Shown piece after piece: positions 8,630-18,678 of a stretch of DNA of 44,076 nt (within the stretch, counting starts at the first letter, position 1; each line of letters opens with the position of its first letter). Made by a program: the position numbers and the translations under genes. The DNA comes from Prochlorococcus sp. AG-436-C05 (lineage in GTDB: Bacteria > Cyanobacteriota > Cyanobacteriia > PCC-6307 > Cyanobiaceae), in the NCBI GenBank assembly GCA_003209795.1, contig QCPB01000009.1, forward strand, positions 1 to 44,076, in the 5' to 3' direction. The notes beneath the pieces are model-generated. The model was not told the DNA's origin. It was given only the letters and a program-made list of their open reading frames with translations, and did not search any database.

Positions 8630-9733
8630 TTAATATCCTAATATTTTGCTTATATCTTTTAACGAAGGCTCAATATTTTTTCTAAAAATTGCATCATTAT
8701 TTTTAATTGCACAATCAGGGTCTTTTAAACCATTTCCAGTTAAAACACAAACAATAGTTGATTCTTTTTTTATTCTATTTTTATTTTTTATTAATCCAGC
8801 AACTGATGCTGCGCTGGCAGGTTCACAAAACACACCTTCCTTAGCAAGTATTTTATAAGCATTTATTATTTCTTCGTCTGTTACAGACTGAAAGTCTCCT
8901 TTACTTTCTTTTTTAACTTCTTTTGCTTTTTCTCTATTAACGGGATTACCAATTCTAATAGCTGTTGCTATTGTCTCTGGGTTTTTTACAATTATATTAT
9001 TTACTAATGGTGCAGACCCTTCAGATTGGAAACCCATCATTATTGGTAATTTTAAATTTCTTTTTATTTTTAAATATTCTTTAAAACCTAACCAATATGC
9101 AGTTATATTACCTGCATTTCCCATTGGTATACAAAGCCAATCAGGTGCATGACCTAAGTCATCTACTATTTCGAATGCTGCAGTTTTTTGACCTTGTATT
9201 CGGTATGGATTAACAGAATTTACAAGTTCTATTGGATATTCTGAAGATAACTCTCTTACTATTTCTAAAGCTTTATCAAAATTACCTTTTATAGATATTA
9301 TTTCGGCACCATACATCAAAGCTTGAGCAAGTTTACCTTGAGCAACAAAACCTTCAGGGATTAAAACATATGATTTTAATCCACCTCTAGAAGCATAAGC
9401 AGCAGCTGAAGCAGAAGTATTTCCAGTACTAGCGCAAATCACTGCTTGTTGCCCTTCTTCTTTTGCTTTACTTATTGCCATTGTCATTCCTCGATCTTTG
9501 AAAGATCCAGTAGGATTAAGGCCATCATATTTTAAATAAACTTTTGTTCCGTTTCCAATTAATTTACTAATTAAATCACTCTCTATTAAGGGAGTATTGC
9601 CTTCATTGAGTGAGACAATAGGAGTATTCAATGTAACTGGCAGATAATTTTTATAAGCATTAATTAATCCAGGCCATCTTTCTTTTCTGTAGTTAAGATG
9701 AAGTTTCTTTTTAATTCTATTTAATAACGACAT
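8630..9733 (-). CDS. thrC: Threonine synthase
   Basis: It converts O-phosphohomoserine to threonine with PLP; 367 aa. The PLP lysine is Lys79 in GSFKDRGM, preceded by NEGNTPLI and [10 protein letters not shown]. The PLP-phosphate loop ASTGNTSAS and the late VLTGNGLKD motif are typical of the thrC/cystathionine-synthase fold type II family. It is the last gene of the ABC1 kinase - DUF1400 - thrC run, starting six bases after the DUF1400 stop. Transcription points into the origin region, so it runs head-on to a rightward replication fork. Confidence 0.96.
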   Translation of the reverse strand: MSLLNRIKKKLHLNYRKERWPGLINAYKNYLPVTLNTPIVSLNEGNTPLIESDLISKLIGNGTKVYLKYDGLNPTGSFKDRGMTMAISKAKEEGQQAVICASTGNTSASAAAYASRGGLKSYVLIPEGFVAQGKLAQALMYGAEIISIKGNFDKALEIVRELSSEYPIELVNSVNPYRIQGQKTAAFEIVDDLGHAPDWLCIPMGNAGNITAYWLGFKEYLKIKRNLKLPIMMGFQSEGSAPLVNNIIVKNPETIATAIRIGNPVNREKAKEVKKESKGDFQSVTDEEIINAYKILAKEGVFCEPASAASVAGLIKNKNRIKKESTIVCVLTGNGLKDPDCAIKNNDAIFRKNIEPSLKDISKILGY

Positions 9734-9739
9734 AATTCT

Positions 9740-10312
9740 TTAATTTGTTTTAATTTTTTCTAGAGGAGAATTTGTGAAAAAGTCTAATAATTCTGAGATT
9801 GATTCTACTTTATTTAAAACTTTGCTTAAAGCGCTGACATTTAAAATAACAGTTTTAGTTGGATATGACTCAAAAAAATTAAGAAGATTTATTTTTCCAT
9901 CTCCTAAATTTAAACCTTGTATTACGCTAGCTTTTAGAGCAAGTTTACCTGTTTTTTCATCTTTTGCTCTTGGTGGATGAATTATTAATGAAAGTCTTGT
10001 TAAAAATACATTACCTATCTCGGAATTAACTAACTTGCTTGCAATTGTAATTGGCACTTCAAAATTTTTATTTAATGTATCTTGAATTTCTTTATCTGAA
10101 GATCCAGTTGCTCTTAAAATTCTTCTTAAATTGTTTGATGCATAACCTTCTTCAGCAAATTTTTTTAATGAATCTACTGCAATTGTTCTTGAAAATATGC
10201 TATAAATTATTTTAATATTTTCAGCAGATTTAACATCTGGAGTATTAAAGTAAAATCCATTAGTTATTAACAATAAGCTTATTTTAGGAATTATATTTTT
10301 AGAAAATTTCAT
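9740..10312 (-). CDS. DUF1400-type exported protein
   Basis: A 190-aa protein when started at the ATG 10310-10312, one base after the kinase stop. A longer frame begins eight codons upstream. Residues about 1-29 look like a signal peptide: a lysine, then a hydrophobic IIPKISLLLITNGF core, ending near VKSA-EN. The mature part resembles the DUF1400 domain, which cyanobacteria often carry in front of an alpha/beta hydrolase (pattern: I-R-Y-F-R-I-V-D-L-F-G). Here only DUF1400 is present and no hydrolase catalytic domain follows. It probably lies in the thylakoid lumen or periplasm. Function is unknown. Confidence 0.75.
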   Translation of the reverse strand: MKFSKNIIPKISLLLITNGFYFNTPDVKSAENIKIIYSIFSRTIAVDSLKKFAEEGYASNNLRRILRATGSSDKEIQDTLNKNFEVPITIASKLVNSEIGNVFLTRLSLIIHPPRAKDEKTGKLALKASVIQGLNLGDGKINLLNFFESYPTKTVILNVSALSKVLNKVESISELLDFFTNSPLEKIKTN

Positions 10313-10313
10313 T

Positions 10314-12171
10314 TTAAATATTTGCACCTGCAGCAATTTTTACTAGTCTTACTACTCCTTTTTCTGTTACTTTTTTAGCTATTTTAAAACTCATTTCTTT
10401 TGTGTAAGGTTCGTTTATAAGTCTTGGAATTCTCTTCAGAAAAATATCAATTGAGTATCCTGGTACTTTTTGTAAAATTTCTAAGAAGTTTTTTAATGGA
10501 TCTATGTTTAGTATTAAGTCATTTAAATGAATATGGTCACTAGTAATATTTAATTTAATAGATTTTGGGAGGAAGTTGTTGAAGTTTTTTAAAAATGTCA
10601 AACCAATTGAATCTATTTGATTTGTTAAGCTTTCAATTATTTCATTTCTTAGAAAGCCTCCCTTAGGAGAAAAAAGAAGATTTATTACTTCATCTAAAAG
10701 TTTTTCTAAGTCGAGATTTGTTTGTTTTGCAGCATTTGAAAGAAGATCCTCTAGGCGGTCCCATTTAAATTTTTTGTTATGAAATAGCATTTCTTTTAAA
10801 CTTTCTCTAAGTTGTGGATCTGGATCCTCCATTAATCTTCTTGCAAAATATGGATAAGCTGCGCCTAATATTTTAAAGTTTGGATCTACACTAAGAGCAA
10901 TACCTTCTAAAGTTAGTAATGATCTAATTATAAGAGCGTAGTATGGCGGTAATTTAAATGGGAATTTATACATAACTCCTGACATATCATCAGTTACGCT
11001 TTTAAAATCCATTTTTTGAAACACCTTCCTCTACGGCATTTATAAATACATCTTGAAAAGCTGGAACTATGGGTTCAAGATTAACCTCTTCTGATAAGAA
11101 TCCAAGTTTGACAAAGTCTTGAGATAATTTATCAAAGTTTTTATTTACTAAATGCACAACTGCTTGGATTAAACCAGATCTAGATTCTCTAGAAACTTCA
11201 CTCATCATCCCAAAATCTAGGTAACATAATCTGCCATCTTCTAAAGCTAATAAATTCCCTGGATGGGGATCAGCATGAAAAAAACCATGTTCCAAAAGCT
11301 GTTCTAAACTACACTGAACTCCTATATCAATCATTTTGTCTGGATCGATACCTAATTTTTTAACATCTTCTAAATTAGTAAGCTTTGCCCCATCGATCCA
11401 CTCCATTGTTAAAACTCTTCTTGATGTTATTTCTTTGTATATTTTTGGAACTGCAATCATTTGATTGTGCTTATGCAAATTTCTAAATTTTTCAGCATTT
11501 GCAGCTTCGTTTAAGTAATCCATTTCCTCAAAAACTCTTTTACCTAATTCATCAATCAATGCCACAAGATCACTTCTTATTAATCCAATATTATTTTTTA
11601 ACCAATACGCAATATTTCTAACAATATATAGATCTAGAGTGATTTGTTCTCTTAAACCTGGTCGTTGTACTTTAACAGCAACAATTTCTTGGTTTTTAAG
11701 AATAGCTTTGTGAACTTGTCCTAAAGATGCAGCAGAAATTGGTTCTTTTTCAATAGATAAAAAAATTTCATCAATTTTTAAGTTTAGATCCTCTTCTATT
11801 AATTCCATAGCTTTGTTTCCATTAAAGCCTGGTAATTGATCCTGTAATTCGGATAATTCTTCTAAGAAAATCGATGGAATAATATCTGGTCTAGTAGATA
11901 ACGCTTGACCTGCTTTAACAAATGCAGGACCTAATTCTACTAATAAATTAGTTAACTGTTTGGCTCTTAATCTTGCTTGTTTTTCTTTTTTTAATTTTCC
12001 AGTTAATTTATCCCATCCAATAGAAAAAATATATGCAAATATAGGAATAAGCGTTTCCCACAATCTTTTTAACAATCTTTTTGGATTTTTTTGGTAAATT
12101 TTAGAAATTGTTTCTGGATCATAATTAAGCAGTCCAGATACCTCAATAAAATCTGTAAAATCTCCATTCAT
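10314..12171 (-). pseudogene. ABC1/UbiB-family atypical kinase, split by a one-base frameshift
   Basis: Two overlapping frames make one protein. Bases 12171-11002 give 389 aa, with the kinase motifs VKAGQALSTRPD, SAASLGQVHKA, VAVKVQRP, HADPHPGN and CYLDFGMM. Bases 11024-10314 continue it with SVTDDMSGVMYKFPF and the helical C-terminal domain. The first frame ends in an aberrant SKNGF-stop at the A6 run (plus-strand T6, 11012-11017). Removing one A restores SKMDFKSVTDD and a 618-aa protein of normal family length. ABC1 kinases in cyanobacteria and plastids act in prenylquinone metabolism and stress. The cause may be sequence error, real decay, or slippage on the A run. The gene heads the DUF1400 - thrC operon. 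Confidence 0.85.
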
Positions 12172-12239
12172 AACTTTATTTATTTAAAACCTTTATTTTT
12201 TTAAAAAAGGAGCTAATTTCTTTATATAGAAGACTTATC

Positions 12240-13919
12240 ATGTTAATAGAATTAAAATTAAAGAATGTTGCCTTAATTGAAATTATAGAAATTAATTTCG
12301 AAAAAGGTTTGAATGTTCTTACTGGTGATTCAGGTTCAGGAAAATCCTTGATTTTGGATTCTTTAAATGTTTTATTTGGTGGAACTAATATACCTTTAAA
12401 TCACTTAATTCGTCCAGGAAAAGATCATTGTGTAATTCAGTCAAAATTCTCTTCTTCTTTGGAGATTAATAATTGGTTAATTAATAATGGCTTTCAAGAA
12501 AATTTAAAAGAATTAATTATTAAAAGAAAATCGTTTAAAAGAAATAATAAAGTTTTATCTAAATATACGCTTAATGATTTATCTCTAAATAAAAAACTTA
12601 TCCAAGAACTTGGATGCTTGTTATTAGATTTTGCTGGCCAATCAGATAGTTTTTTATTTAATTCTAAAGAGTATAGAAGATTAATTATTGATGAATTAGG
12701 TTCAAAAGAATTACAAGAAACTAACGTTAACATAAAAAATGAATGGAAAAAATATAATGCCTTCAAAGGGTTAATGCTAGAGAAAATAGAATTCAGTAAG
12801 AAGCAAGAAGAAAATAATTTAGCAATTAAAGATATGTTTCATATTTTAGAGCAAGCGAATTTAACAGCTGTTGATGAAATCTTAGAATTAGAATCACAAG
12901 AAAAGAAGCTTGCTAATAGTCTTGAAATCAATAATTCTATTCAACTATCTTTAAATAATTTAAATAACTTTAGCGATGATGAACCATCCGTGGCAGGTTT
13001 GATAGATCAGTCAATAAAATCTATTAATAAAACTGCAGAATTTGATTTGAAAATAAATGAATTTAGAGAAAAATTGTGTATTATTCAAGGTTATGTAGAA
13101 AATTTAATTTTTGAAATTAACTCATATGCACAACAAGAGGAAAGTAGTGATATTAGTCTTGAAGATATCCAAAAAAGATTATTTTTTTTAAAAAACTTAG
13201 AAAGATCTTTTTCTATGGATTTGCCCCAATTAATTGAAAAGCGAGATCATCTAAAGAGTTATTTACTAAGTAATGTTTATGAAGAAGAAATTAATAAATT
13301 GGAAGTTGAAATAAATAACTTAGAGATTCATTTAAATTCTCTTTTTGCAATTCAGTCTGCAGAAAGAAAACGAATTGCCAATAGATTGCAGGATTCAGTT
13401 ATGTCTATTTTAAAAAACTTAGGTTTGGGAAATGCAAAGTTTGCTATTGAATTTGACAAAATTAATCCTTCAAGTGATGGTACAGATAATATAAATTTTT
13501 TGTTTTCTGCAAATCCTGATCAAAAACTAGCCCCCCTTTCTAAAGTTATTTCTGGCGGAGAAATGTCTAGATTTTTATTAGCTATTAAATCAAGTATTTC
13601 TAAAAAACCGAATACTTTTTTCTTAGATGAGATTGATAGTGGTTTAAGTGGTAAGTCATTATTTTCATTGGTAGAACTAATAAAAGTAATTTCAAAAGAT
13701 CAACAAGTTTTATGTATTACTCACCAGCCTTGTTTAGCTGCAGCAGCAAAAGCCCATTTCAAAGTAAAGAAAAAGGTAATAAATGGATTAACTTATACTT
13801 CTATTTCAAAATTAATTACAAAAAAAGAGAGACAGGGTGAATTAATAGAATTGATTGGAGGAGGTTTTGGAGAGGCAAATGATTACGCTTCGATACTTCT
13901 CGATAGAGCTGCTGCGTAA
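12240..13919 (+). CDS. recN: DNA repair protein RecN
   Basis: An SMC-like ATPase that acts at double-strand breaks, 559 aa. The N-terminal Walker A is GDSGSGKS at 29-36, where the family more often has GETGAGKS. A long coiled-coil middle (about 150-400, rich in Glu, Lys and Asn) separates it from the C-terminal half. That half has the ABC signature SGGEMSRFLLAIK (about 440) and the Walker B FFLDEIDSGLSG, followed by the H-loop region CITHQPCLAA. It starts 68 bases from the divergent ABC1 kinase gene and is followed by uvrA on the same strand, so the two form a small repair cluster. Confidence 0.96.
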   Translation: MLIELKLKNVALIEIIEINFEKGLNVLTGDSGSGKSLILDSLNVLFGGTNIPLNHLIRPGKDHCVIQSKFSSSLEINNWLINNGFQENLKELIIKRKSFKRNNKVLSKYTLNDLSLNKKLIQELGCLLLDFAGQSDSFLFNSKEYRRLIIDELGSKELQETNVNIKNEWKKYNAFKGLMLEKIEFSKKQEENNLAIKDMFHILEQANLTAVDEILELESQEKKLANSLEINNSIQLSLNNLNNFSDDEPSVAGLIDQSIKSINKTAEFDLKINEFREKLCIIQGYVENLIFEINSYAQQEESSDISLEDIQKRLFFLKNLERSFSMDLPQLIEKRDHLKSYLLSNVYEEEINKLEVEINNLEIHLNSLFAIQSAERKRIANRLQDSVMSILKNLGLGNAKFAIEFDKINPSSDGTDNINFLFSANPDQKLAPLSKVISGGEMSRFLLAIKSSISKKPNTFFLDEIDSGLSGKSLFSLVELIKVISKDQQVLCITHQPCLAAAAKAHFKVKKKVINGLTYTSISKLITKKERQGELIELIGGGFGEANDYASILLDRAAA

Positions 13920-13973
13920 AATAAAAAAAATTCTACTATAATAAGTTTTTTTAAATCAAATATAGATTTAAAC

Positions 13974-16874
13974 ATGGTTAAAAATAATAATAGTTTTACA
14001 GAAGATAACGCAATAAATATAAGAGGAGCTCGTCAACATAATCTTAAAAATATTGATCTTTCTCTACCAAGAAATAAATTTATAGTTTTTACAGGGGTAA
14101 GTGGTAGTGGGAAAAGTTCTTTAGCATTTGATACTATTTTTGCTGAAGGCCAACGAAGATATGTTGAGAGTCTTTCTGCTTATGCTAGACAATTTTTAGG
14201 TCAAGTTGATAAACCAGATGTTGATAATATTGAGGGCTTATCACCTGCTATATCAATTGATCAAAAATCTACAAGTCATAATCCGCGTTCAACTGTGGGA
14301 ACAGTTACTGAGATACAAGATTATTTAAGATTATTGTTTGGTCGAGCAGGCGAACCACATTGTCATCACTGTGGGAATCCAATTGCTCCTCAAACAATTG
14401 ACGAAATGGTGGATCAAATAGTTTTATTACCCGAAGGTACAAGATATCAATTGCTGGCTCCTGTTGTAAGAGGAAAAAAAGGAACACATTCCAAATTGCT
14501 TAGCGGGTTAGCTGCTGAAGGTTTTGCTAGAGTAAGAATAAATACTGAGGTAAGAGAGTTAGCAGATAGTATTGAACTAGACAAAAATCAAACACATAAT
14601 ATTGAAGTTGTAGTAGATCGATTAATTTCAAGAGAAGGCATACAAGAACGATTGAATGATTCTTTGCAAACTTGTCTCAAGAGGGGAGATGGATTAGCAA
14701 TTGTAGAAGTTGTTCCGAAAAAAGGGGAAAATTTACCTCCGAATTTAGTAAGAGAAACATTATATTCAGAGAATTATGCTTGCCCAATTCATGGGTCTAT
14801 CGTAGAAGAACTTTCCCCTAGATTATTTTCTTTTAACAGTCCTTATGGTGCATGTCCAGATTGTCATGGTATAGGTTTTTTAAAAAAATTTACTGCAGAT
14901 AGAGTTATACCAGATAAGTCTTTACCTGTCTATGCTGCAATAGCACCTTGGAGTGAAAAAGATAATACGTATTACTTCTCGTTACTATATTCAGTTGGTC
15001 AAGCTTATGGTTTTGAACTAAAAACTCCCTGGAAGGAATTAACTGATCTTCAAAAAAATGTTTTGCTTTTTGGGTCTGATAAGCCAATCTTAATCCAAGC
15101 TGATAGCCGTTTTAAAACTTCCAGTGGTTTTGAAAGACCTTTTGAAGGAATTTTGCCAATATTAGAGAGGCAATTAACCGAAGCCAATGGTGAATCAGTT
15201 AAACAAAAGTTAGAAAAGTATCTTGAATTAGTTCCTTGTAAAACTTGTTCTGGTAAAAGATTAAGACCAGAGGCTCTTGCTGTGAAACTTGGGCCTTACA
15301 ACATTACTGACTTAACTTCTATTAGTGTTTCAGAAACCTTATTACATGTAGAGAGATTAATGGGATTAAGTAATGAAGCTAAGAAAAATGTTTCTTTATC
15401 AGAAAAGCAAAAACAAATAGGCGAATTGGTTTTAAAGGAGATTCGTTTACGTTTAAAGTTTCTTATTAATGTAGGTTTGGATTATTTAACATTAGACAGG
15501 CCAGCAATGACGTTGTCTGGAGGAGAGGCTCAGCGTATACGATTGGCTACGCAGATAGGCGCTGGCCTTACTGGTGTTTTATATGTCTTAGATGAACCAA
15601 GTATTGGTTTACATCAGAGAGATAATGACAGATTATTGGAAACACTAAAAAGCTTAAGGGATTTAGGAAATACATTAGTTGTTGTTGAACATGATGAAGA
15701 TACCATGAAAAGTGCAGATTACTTGGTCGATATTGGACCAGGTGCAGGAGTTTATGGTGGTGAAATTATTGCAAAAGGAACATTTGATGACGTACTGAAA
15801 TCAGAGAAATCTTTAACTGGAGCTTACCTTAGTGGAAAAAAGTCAATTCCCACTCCAAAAGAACGAAGATCATCGGTTAAAAAAAGCTTAATTTTAAATA
15901 ATTGTTCTAAAAATAATTTAAAGAATATTTCGGTAGAATTTCCTTTAGGTAGACTTGTTTCTGTAACTGGAGTAAGCGGGAGTGGAAAAAGTACGTTAGT
16001 TAATGAATTACTTCACCCTGCTTTGTGTCATTCTTTAGGATTAAAAGTTCCTTTTCCTAACGGTGTTAAAGAACTAAAAGGTATAAAAGCAATTGATAAA
16101 GTTATTGTTATTGATCAGTCACCAATAGGAAGAACCCCAAGATCAAATCCTGCAACTTATACAGGAGCTTTTGATCCAATTAGACAGATATTTACTGCCA
16201 CAGTAGAAGCTAAAGCAAGAGGATATCAGGCTGGTCAATTCAGTTTTAATGTAAAAGGAGGTAGATGCGAAGCATGTAAGGGTCAGGGAGTTAATGTTAT
16301 TGAAATGAATTTTTTACCTGATGTATATGTTCAATGTGAGGTTTGCAAAGGAGCACGTTTTAATAGAGAAACCCTTCAAGTCAAATATAAAGGTTTCAAT
16401 ATCTCTGATGTTTTAGAGATGACAGTCGAACAAGCTGCAGAAACTTTTTCAGCTATACCTCAAGCTGCTGATAGATTATCTACATTAGTAGATGTAGGTC
16501 TAGGTTATGTTAAATTAGGCCAACCAGCACCAACATTATCTGGAGGAGAAGCTCAAAGAGTAAAATTAGCGACTGAGTTATCAAAAAGAGCAACAGGTAA
16601 AACTTTATATTTAATTGATGAGCCAACTACAGGTTTAAGTTTTTACGATGTCCATAAATTAATGGATGTTATACAACGTTTGGTTGATAAAGGTAATTCA
16701 GTAGTTGTTATTGAACATAATTTAGATGTTATTAGATGTTCAGATTGGATAATTGATTTAGGTCCTGATGGAGGAGATAAAGGTGGTGAAATTATTGTAG
16801 AGGGTACTCCTGAAGATGTTGCAATACATCCGAGTAGTCATACTGCAAAATACCTCAAAAAAGTCCTAAAATAG
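13974..16874 (+). CDS. uvrA: UvrABC excinuclease subunit A
   Basis: It is the damage-recognition ATPase of nucleotide excision repair, 966 aa, full length. The first Walker A is GVSGSGKS at 41-48, with a second GVSGSGKS in the C-terminal half (about 665). Zinc-binding cysteines are visible as CHHCGNP, CPIHG with CPDCHG, CKTCSGKRL, and CEACKGQG with CEVCKGARF. Two ABC signatures, LSGGEAQRIRLATQIG and LSGGEAQRVKLATEL, each precede a Walker B (VLDEPSIGL, LIDEPTTGL). It lies 54 bases after recN, so cotranscription is plausible. UvrB and UvrC are not in the window. Confidence 0.98.
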   Translation: MVKNNNSFTEDNAINIRGARQHNLKNIDLSLPRNKFIVFTGVSGSGKSSLAFDTIFAEGQRRYVESLSAYARQFLGQVDKPDVDNIEGLSPAISIDQKSTSHNPRSTVGTVTEIQDYLRLLFGRAGEPHCHHCGNPIAPQTIDEMVDQIVLLPEGTRYQLLAPVVRGKKGTHSKLLSGLAAEGFARVRINTEVRELADSIELDKNQTHNIEVVVDRLISREGIQERLNDSLQTCLKRGDGLAIVEVVPKKGENLPPNLVRETLYSENYACPIHGSIVEELSPRLFSFNSPYGACPDCHGIGFLKKFTADRVIPDKSLPVYAAIAPWSEKDNTYYFSLLYSVGQAYGFELKTPWKELTDLQKNVLLFGSDKPILIQADSRFKTSSGFERPFEGILPILERQLTEANGESVKQKLEKYLELVPCKTCSGKRLRPEALAVKLGPYNITDLTSISVSETLLHVERLMGLSNEAKKNVSLSEKQKQIGELVLKEIRLRLKFLINVGLDYLTLDRPAMTLSGGEAQRIRLATQIGAGLTGVLYVLDEPSIGLHQRDNDRLLETLKSLRDLGNTLVVVEHDEDTMKSADYLVDIGPGAGVYGGEIIAKGTFDDVLKSEKSLTGAYLSGKKSIPTPKERRSSVKKSLILNNCSKNNLKNISVEFPLGRLVSVTGVSGSGKSTLVNELLHPALCHSLGLKVPFPNGVKELKGIKAIDKVIVIDQSPIGRTPRSNPATYTGAFDPIRQIFTATVEAKARGYQAGQFSFNVKGGRCEACKGQGVNVIEMNFLPDVYVQCEVCKGARFNRETLQVKYKGFNISDVLEMTVEQAAETFSAIPQAADRLSTLVDVGLGYVKLGQPAPTLSGGEAQRVKLATELSKRATGKTLYLIDEPTTGLSFYDVHKLMDVIQRLVDKGNSVVVIEHNLDVIRCSDWIIDLGPDGGDKGGEIIVEGTPEDVAIHPSSHTAKYLKKVLK

Positions 16875-16917
16875 GTCATTTTTTAGTTGTATTTCTTCGT
16901 ATTGTATTTTTATTCGT

Positions 16918-16923
16918 TATAAT
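16918..16923 (+). promoter_or_regulatory. Possible -10 element upstream of sps
   Basis: TATAAT at 16918-16923 is a perfect -10 hexamer in the 201-base gap between uvrA and the glucosyltransferase gene. No good -35 stands at the right distance. It would give an RNA start near 16930 and a leader of about 145 bases. Confidence 0.35.
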
Positions 16924-16983
16924 TTATTCTCATTTAAAATTTCTGAAAGTTCTTTCTAAGCCTATTTTCTTGGGATATTAATC

Positions 16984-17079
16984 ATGAAATCCATTCTAAA
17001 TCATTATGCTTTCTTAATATTTACTCTTGAAATACATATTATTTCTATTAATGAGATCGAACAGAAAGGTGCAAAATGA
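16984..17079 (+). CDS. Possible 31-codon leader ORF upstream of sps
   Basis: An ATG at 16984 opens a 31-codon frame whose TGA (17077-17079) overlaps the sps ATG (17076-17078) as ATGA. The peptide is MKSILNHYAFLIFTLEI and a polar tail. It has no recognised family and no clear Shine-Dalgarno of its own. The overlap suggests translational coupling, but chance cannot be excluded. Confidence 0.25.
   Translation: MKSILNHYAFLIFTLEIHIISINEIEQKGAK
17065..17071 (+). promoter_or_regulatory. Ribosome binding site of sps
   Basis: AAAGGTG lies four bases before the ATG at 17076 and supports that start. Confidence 0.5.
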
Positions 17080-18488
17080 GTTTAAAGTTTTTACATTTAC
17101 ATTTGCATGGTTTAATTCGTTCTACAAATCTTGAGTTAGGTAGAGATTCAGATACTGGAGGACAAACAAAATACGTATTAGAATTAGTTAAAAGTTTAGC
17201 TAATACTCCTGAAGTCGATCAAGTAGATTTAGTCACTCGTTTTATTAAAGATACGAAGGTTGATAATGACTATTCTAAAGAACAAGAATTCGTTGAACCT
17301 GGCGTAAAAATTTTAAGATTTAAATTTGGACCTAGCAAATATTTAAGAAAGGAATTACTTTGGCCTTATTTAGATGAATTAACTGAAAGCCTTTTTGCTT
17401 ATTATAAAAAAACGAATAATAAGCCAAATTGGATTCATGCCCATTATGCAGATGCTGGATATGTAGGAGTTAGATTAAGTCAATATCTTAAGGTTCCATT
17501 GATTTTTACAGGTCATTCCTTAGGAAGAGAAAAACAAAGGAAATTGCTTGAAGCAGGTTTAAAAAGGAATCAAATAGAAAAGTTATACTGTATAAGTAAG
17601 AGAATAAAGGCAGAAGAAGAAGCTTTAAGATTTGCAGATGTTGTTGTTACAAGTACTCAACAGGAAGCTGTCCATCAATATTCTCAATATCTTTCTTTTT
17701 CTGCTCCAAAAGCTAAGGTAATCCCTCCTGGAGTTGACCATAATAAATTTCATCATATTCATTCCACAACTGAAACTTCTGAAATAGATAACATGATGCT
17801 TCCTTTCTTAAAGGATTTAAGAAAGCCTCCTCTTTTGACAATTTCTAGGGCTGTAAGAAGGAAAAATATTCCATTTTTAGTCGAGGCATACGGAAGATCT
17901 GAAAAATTAAAAAGAAAGACTAATTTGATTTTGGTCTTGGGTTGTCGTGATAATACTTCAAAACTTGATTCCCAACAAAAAGATGTTTTTCATAATATTT
18001 TTGAAATGATTGATAAGTATAATTTGTATGGGAAGGTAGCTTATCCAAAAAAACATACCCCAGCTCAAATACCTTCTTTATATAGGTGGGCAGCTAGTAG
18101 AGGAGGATTATTTGTTAATCCAGCTTTAGCAGAACCATTTGGTTTAACATTGCTTGAAGCCTCTTCCTGTGGGTTGCCAATTATTTCAACCAATGATGGT
18201 GGTCCAAAAGAAATTCAATCAAAATGTAAAAATGGTTTACTTGTTGACGTGGATGATATTAATAAATTCAAAGCTATTCTTGAAAAAGGTTTTGCTAATA
18301 GTTCTGAATGGAAATTATGGAGCAGAAATGGTATAGAAGGTGTGCATAGACATTTCAGTTGGAACACTCATGTTCGTAGTTATTTAGCAACACTCATAGA
18401 CAAATATCAAACATCTAGCATTAGTTCATCATCAGCTATTAAACAAAGTTGTTTAAAAGGAAGTTCCTCACTTATAAACCCCCATTGA
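17076..18488 (+). CDS. sps: Sucrose-phosphate synthase-like glucosyltransferase
   Basis: A GT4 family enzyme that probably makes sucrose-6-phosphate from a nucleotide-glucose and fructose-6-phosphate for the compatible-solute pool; 470 aa. The N-terminus HLHLHGL with RDSDTGGQTKYV (24-34) is the sucrose-synthase/SPS signature. HAHYADAGYVG (121-131) and FTGHSLGREK follow. The EX7E motif is Glu353-Glu361 in AEPFGLTLLE. The sequence ends soon after the glucosyltransferase fold, so no HAD-type sucrose-phosphatase domain is attached and none is encoded nearby. The last 27 codons (18407-18488) lie antisense to the end of the next gene and are low-complexity serine-rich, so this tail may have arisen by read-through of an older stop. 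A sucrose-synthase-like role is less likely. Confidence 0.85.
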   Translation: MSLKFLHLHLHGLIRSTNLELGRDSDTGGQTKYVLELVKSLANTPEVDQVDLVTRFIKDTKVDNDYSKEQEFVEPGVKILRFKFGPSKYLRKELLWPYLDELTESLFAYYKKTNNKPNWIHAHYADAGYVGVRLSQYLKVPLIFTGHSLGREKQRKLLEAGLKRNQIEKLYCISKRIKAEEEALRFADVVVTSTQQEAVHQYSQYLSFSAPKAKVIPPGVDHNKFHHIHSTTETSEIDNMMLPFLKDLRKPPLLTISRAVRRKNIPFLVEAYGRSEKLKRKTNLILVLGCRDNTSKLDSQQKDVFHNIFEMIDKYNLYGKVAYPKKHTPAQIPSLYRWAASRGGLFVNPALAEPFGLTLLEASSCGLPIISTNDGGPKEIQSKCKNGLLVDVDDINKFKAILEKGFANSSEWKLWSRNGIEGVHRHFSWNTHVRSYLATLIDKYQTSSISSSSAIKQSCLKGSSSLINPH

Positions 18489-18667
18489 TCAAATATTTTA
18501 GGATCAGAGTGAATTATTAATTGATGCTTTTCTGTCTTTTTAAGTTTGAAACCTTTTTGAGATAATTTTTTCATTAAGTTTGCAGTCTCTTCAAATCTAG
18601 AGGCCATTGCATCAAGACTTGAACAGTCACTTGTTAAGCCATTATCTTTCCATGTAAAAAAACTCAT
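18407..18667 (-). CDS. Small conserved cyanobacterial protein
   Basis: An 86-aa soluble protein when started at the ATG 18665-18667 (MSFFTWKDNGL). The open frame reaches 18736, but that start would overlap the end of mraY by 58 bases and adds a tail with no family look. Visible parts are a helix with CSSLDAMASRFEETANLMKK and a beta-rich part with QLIIHSDPK and DQWGFISEEL. I recognise the pattern as a short hypothetical protein of picocyanobacteria but know no function. The gene lies 11 bases after mraY on the same strand. Its 3' end is antisense to the last codons of the sps gene. Confidence 0.65.
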   Translation of the reverse strand: MSFFTWKDNGLTSDCSSLDAMASRFEETANLMKKLSQKGFKLKKTEKHQLIIHSDPKIFDQWGFISEELPFKQLCLIADDELMLDV

Positions 18668-18678
18668 AATAAATTTTT

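Noticed and set aside
16875-16983. tRNA or small RNA gene in the uvrA-sps gap
   Set aside because: No cloverleaf or GC-rich hairpin with a T run is visible; only a -10-like TATAAT stands out.
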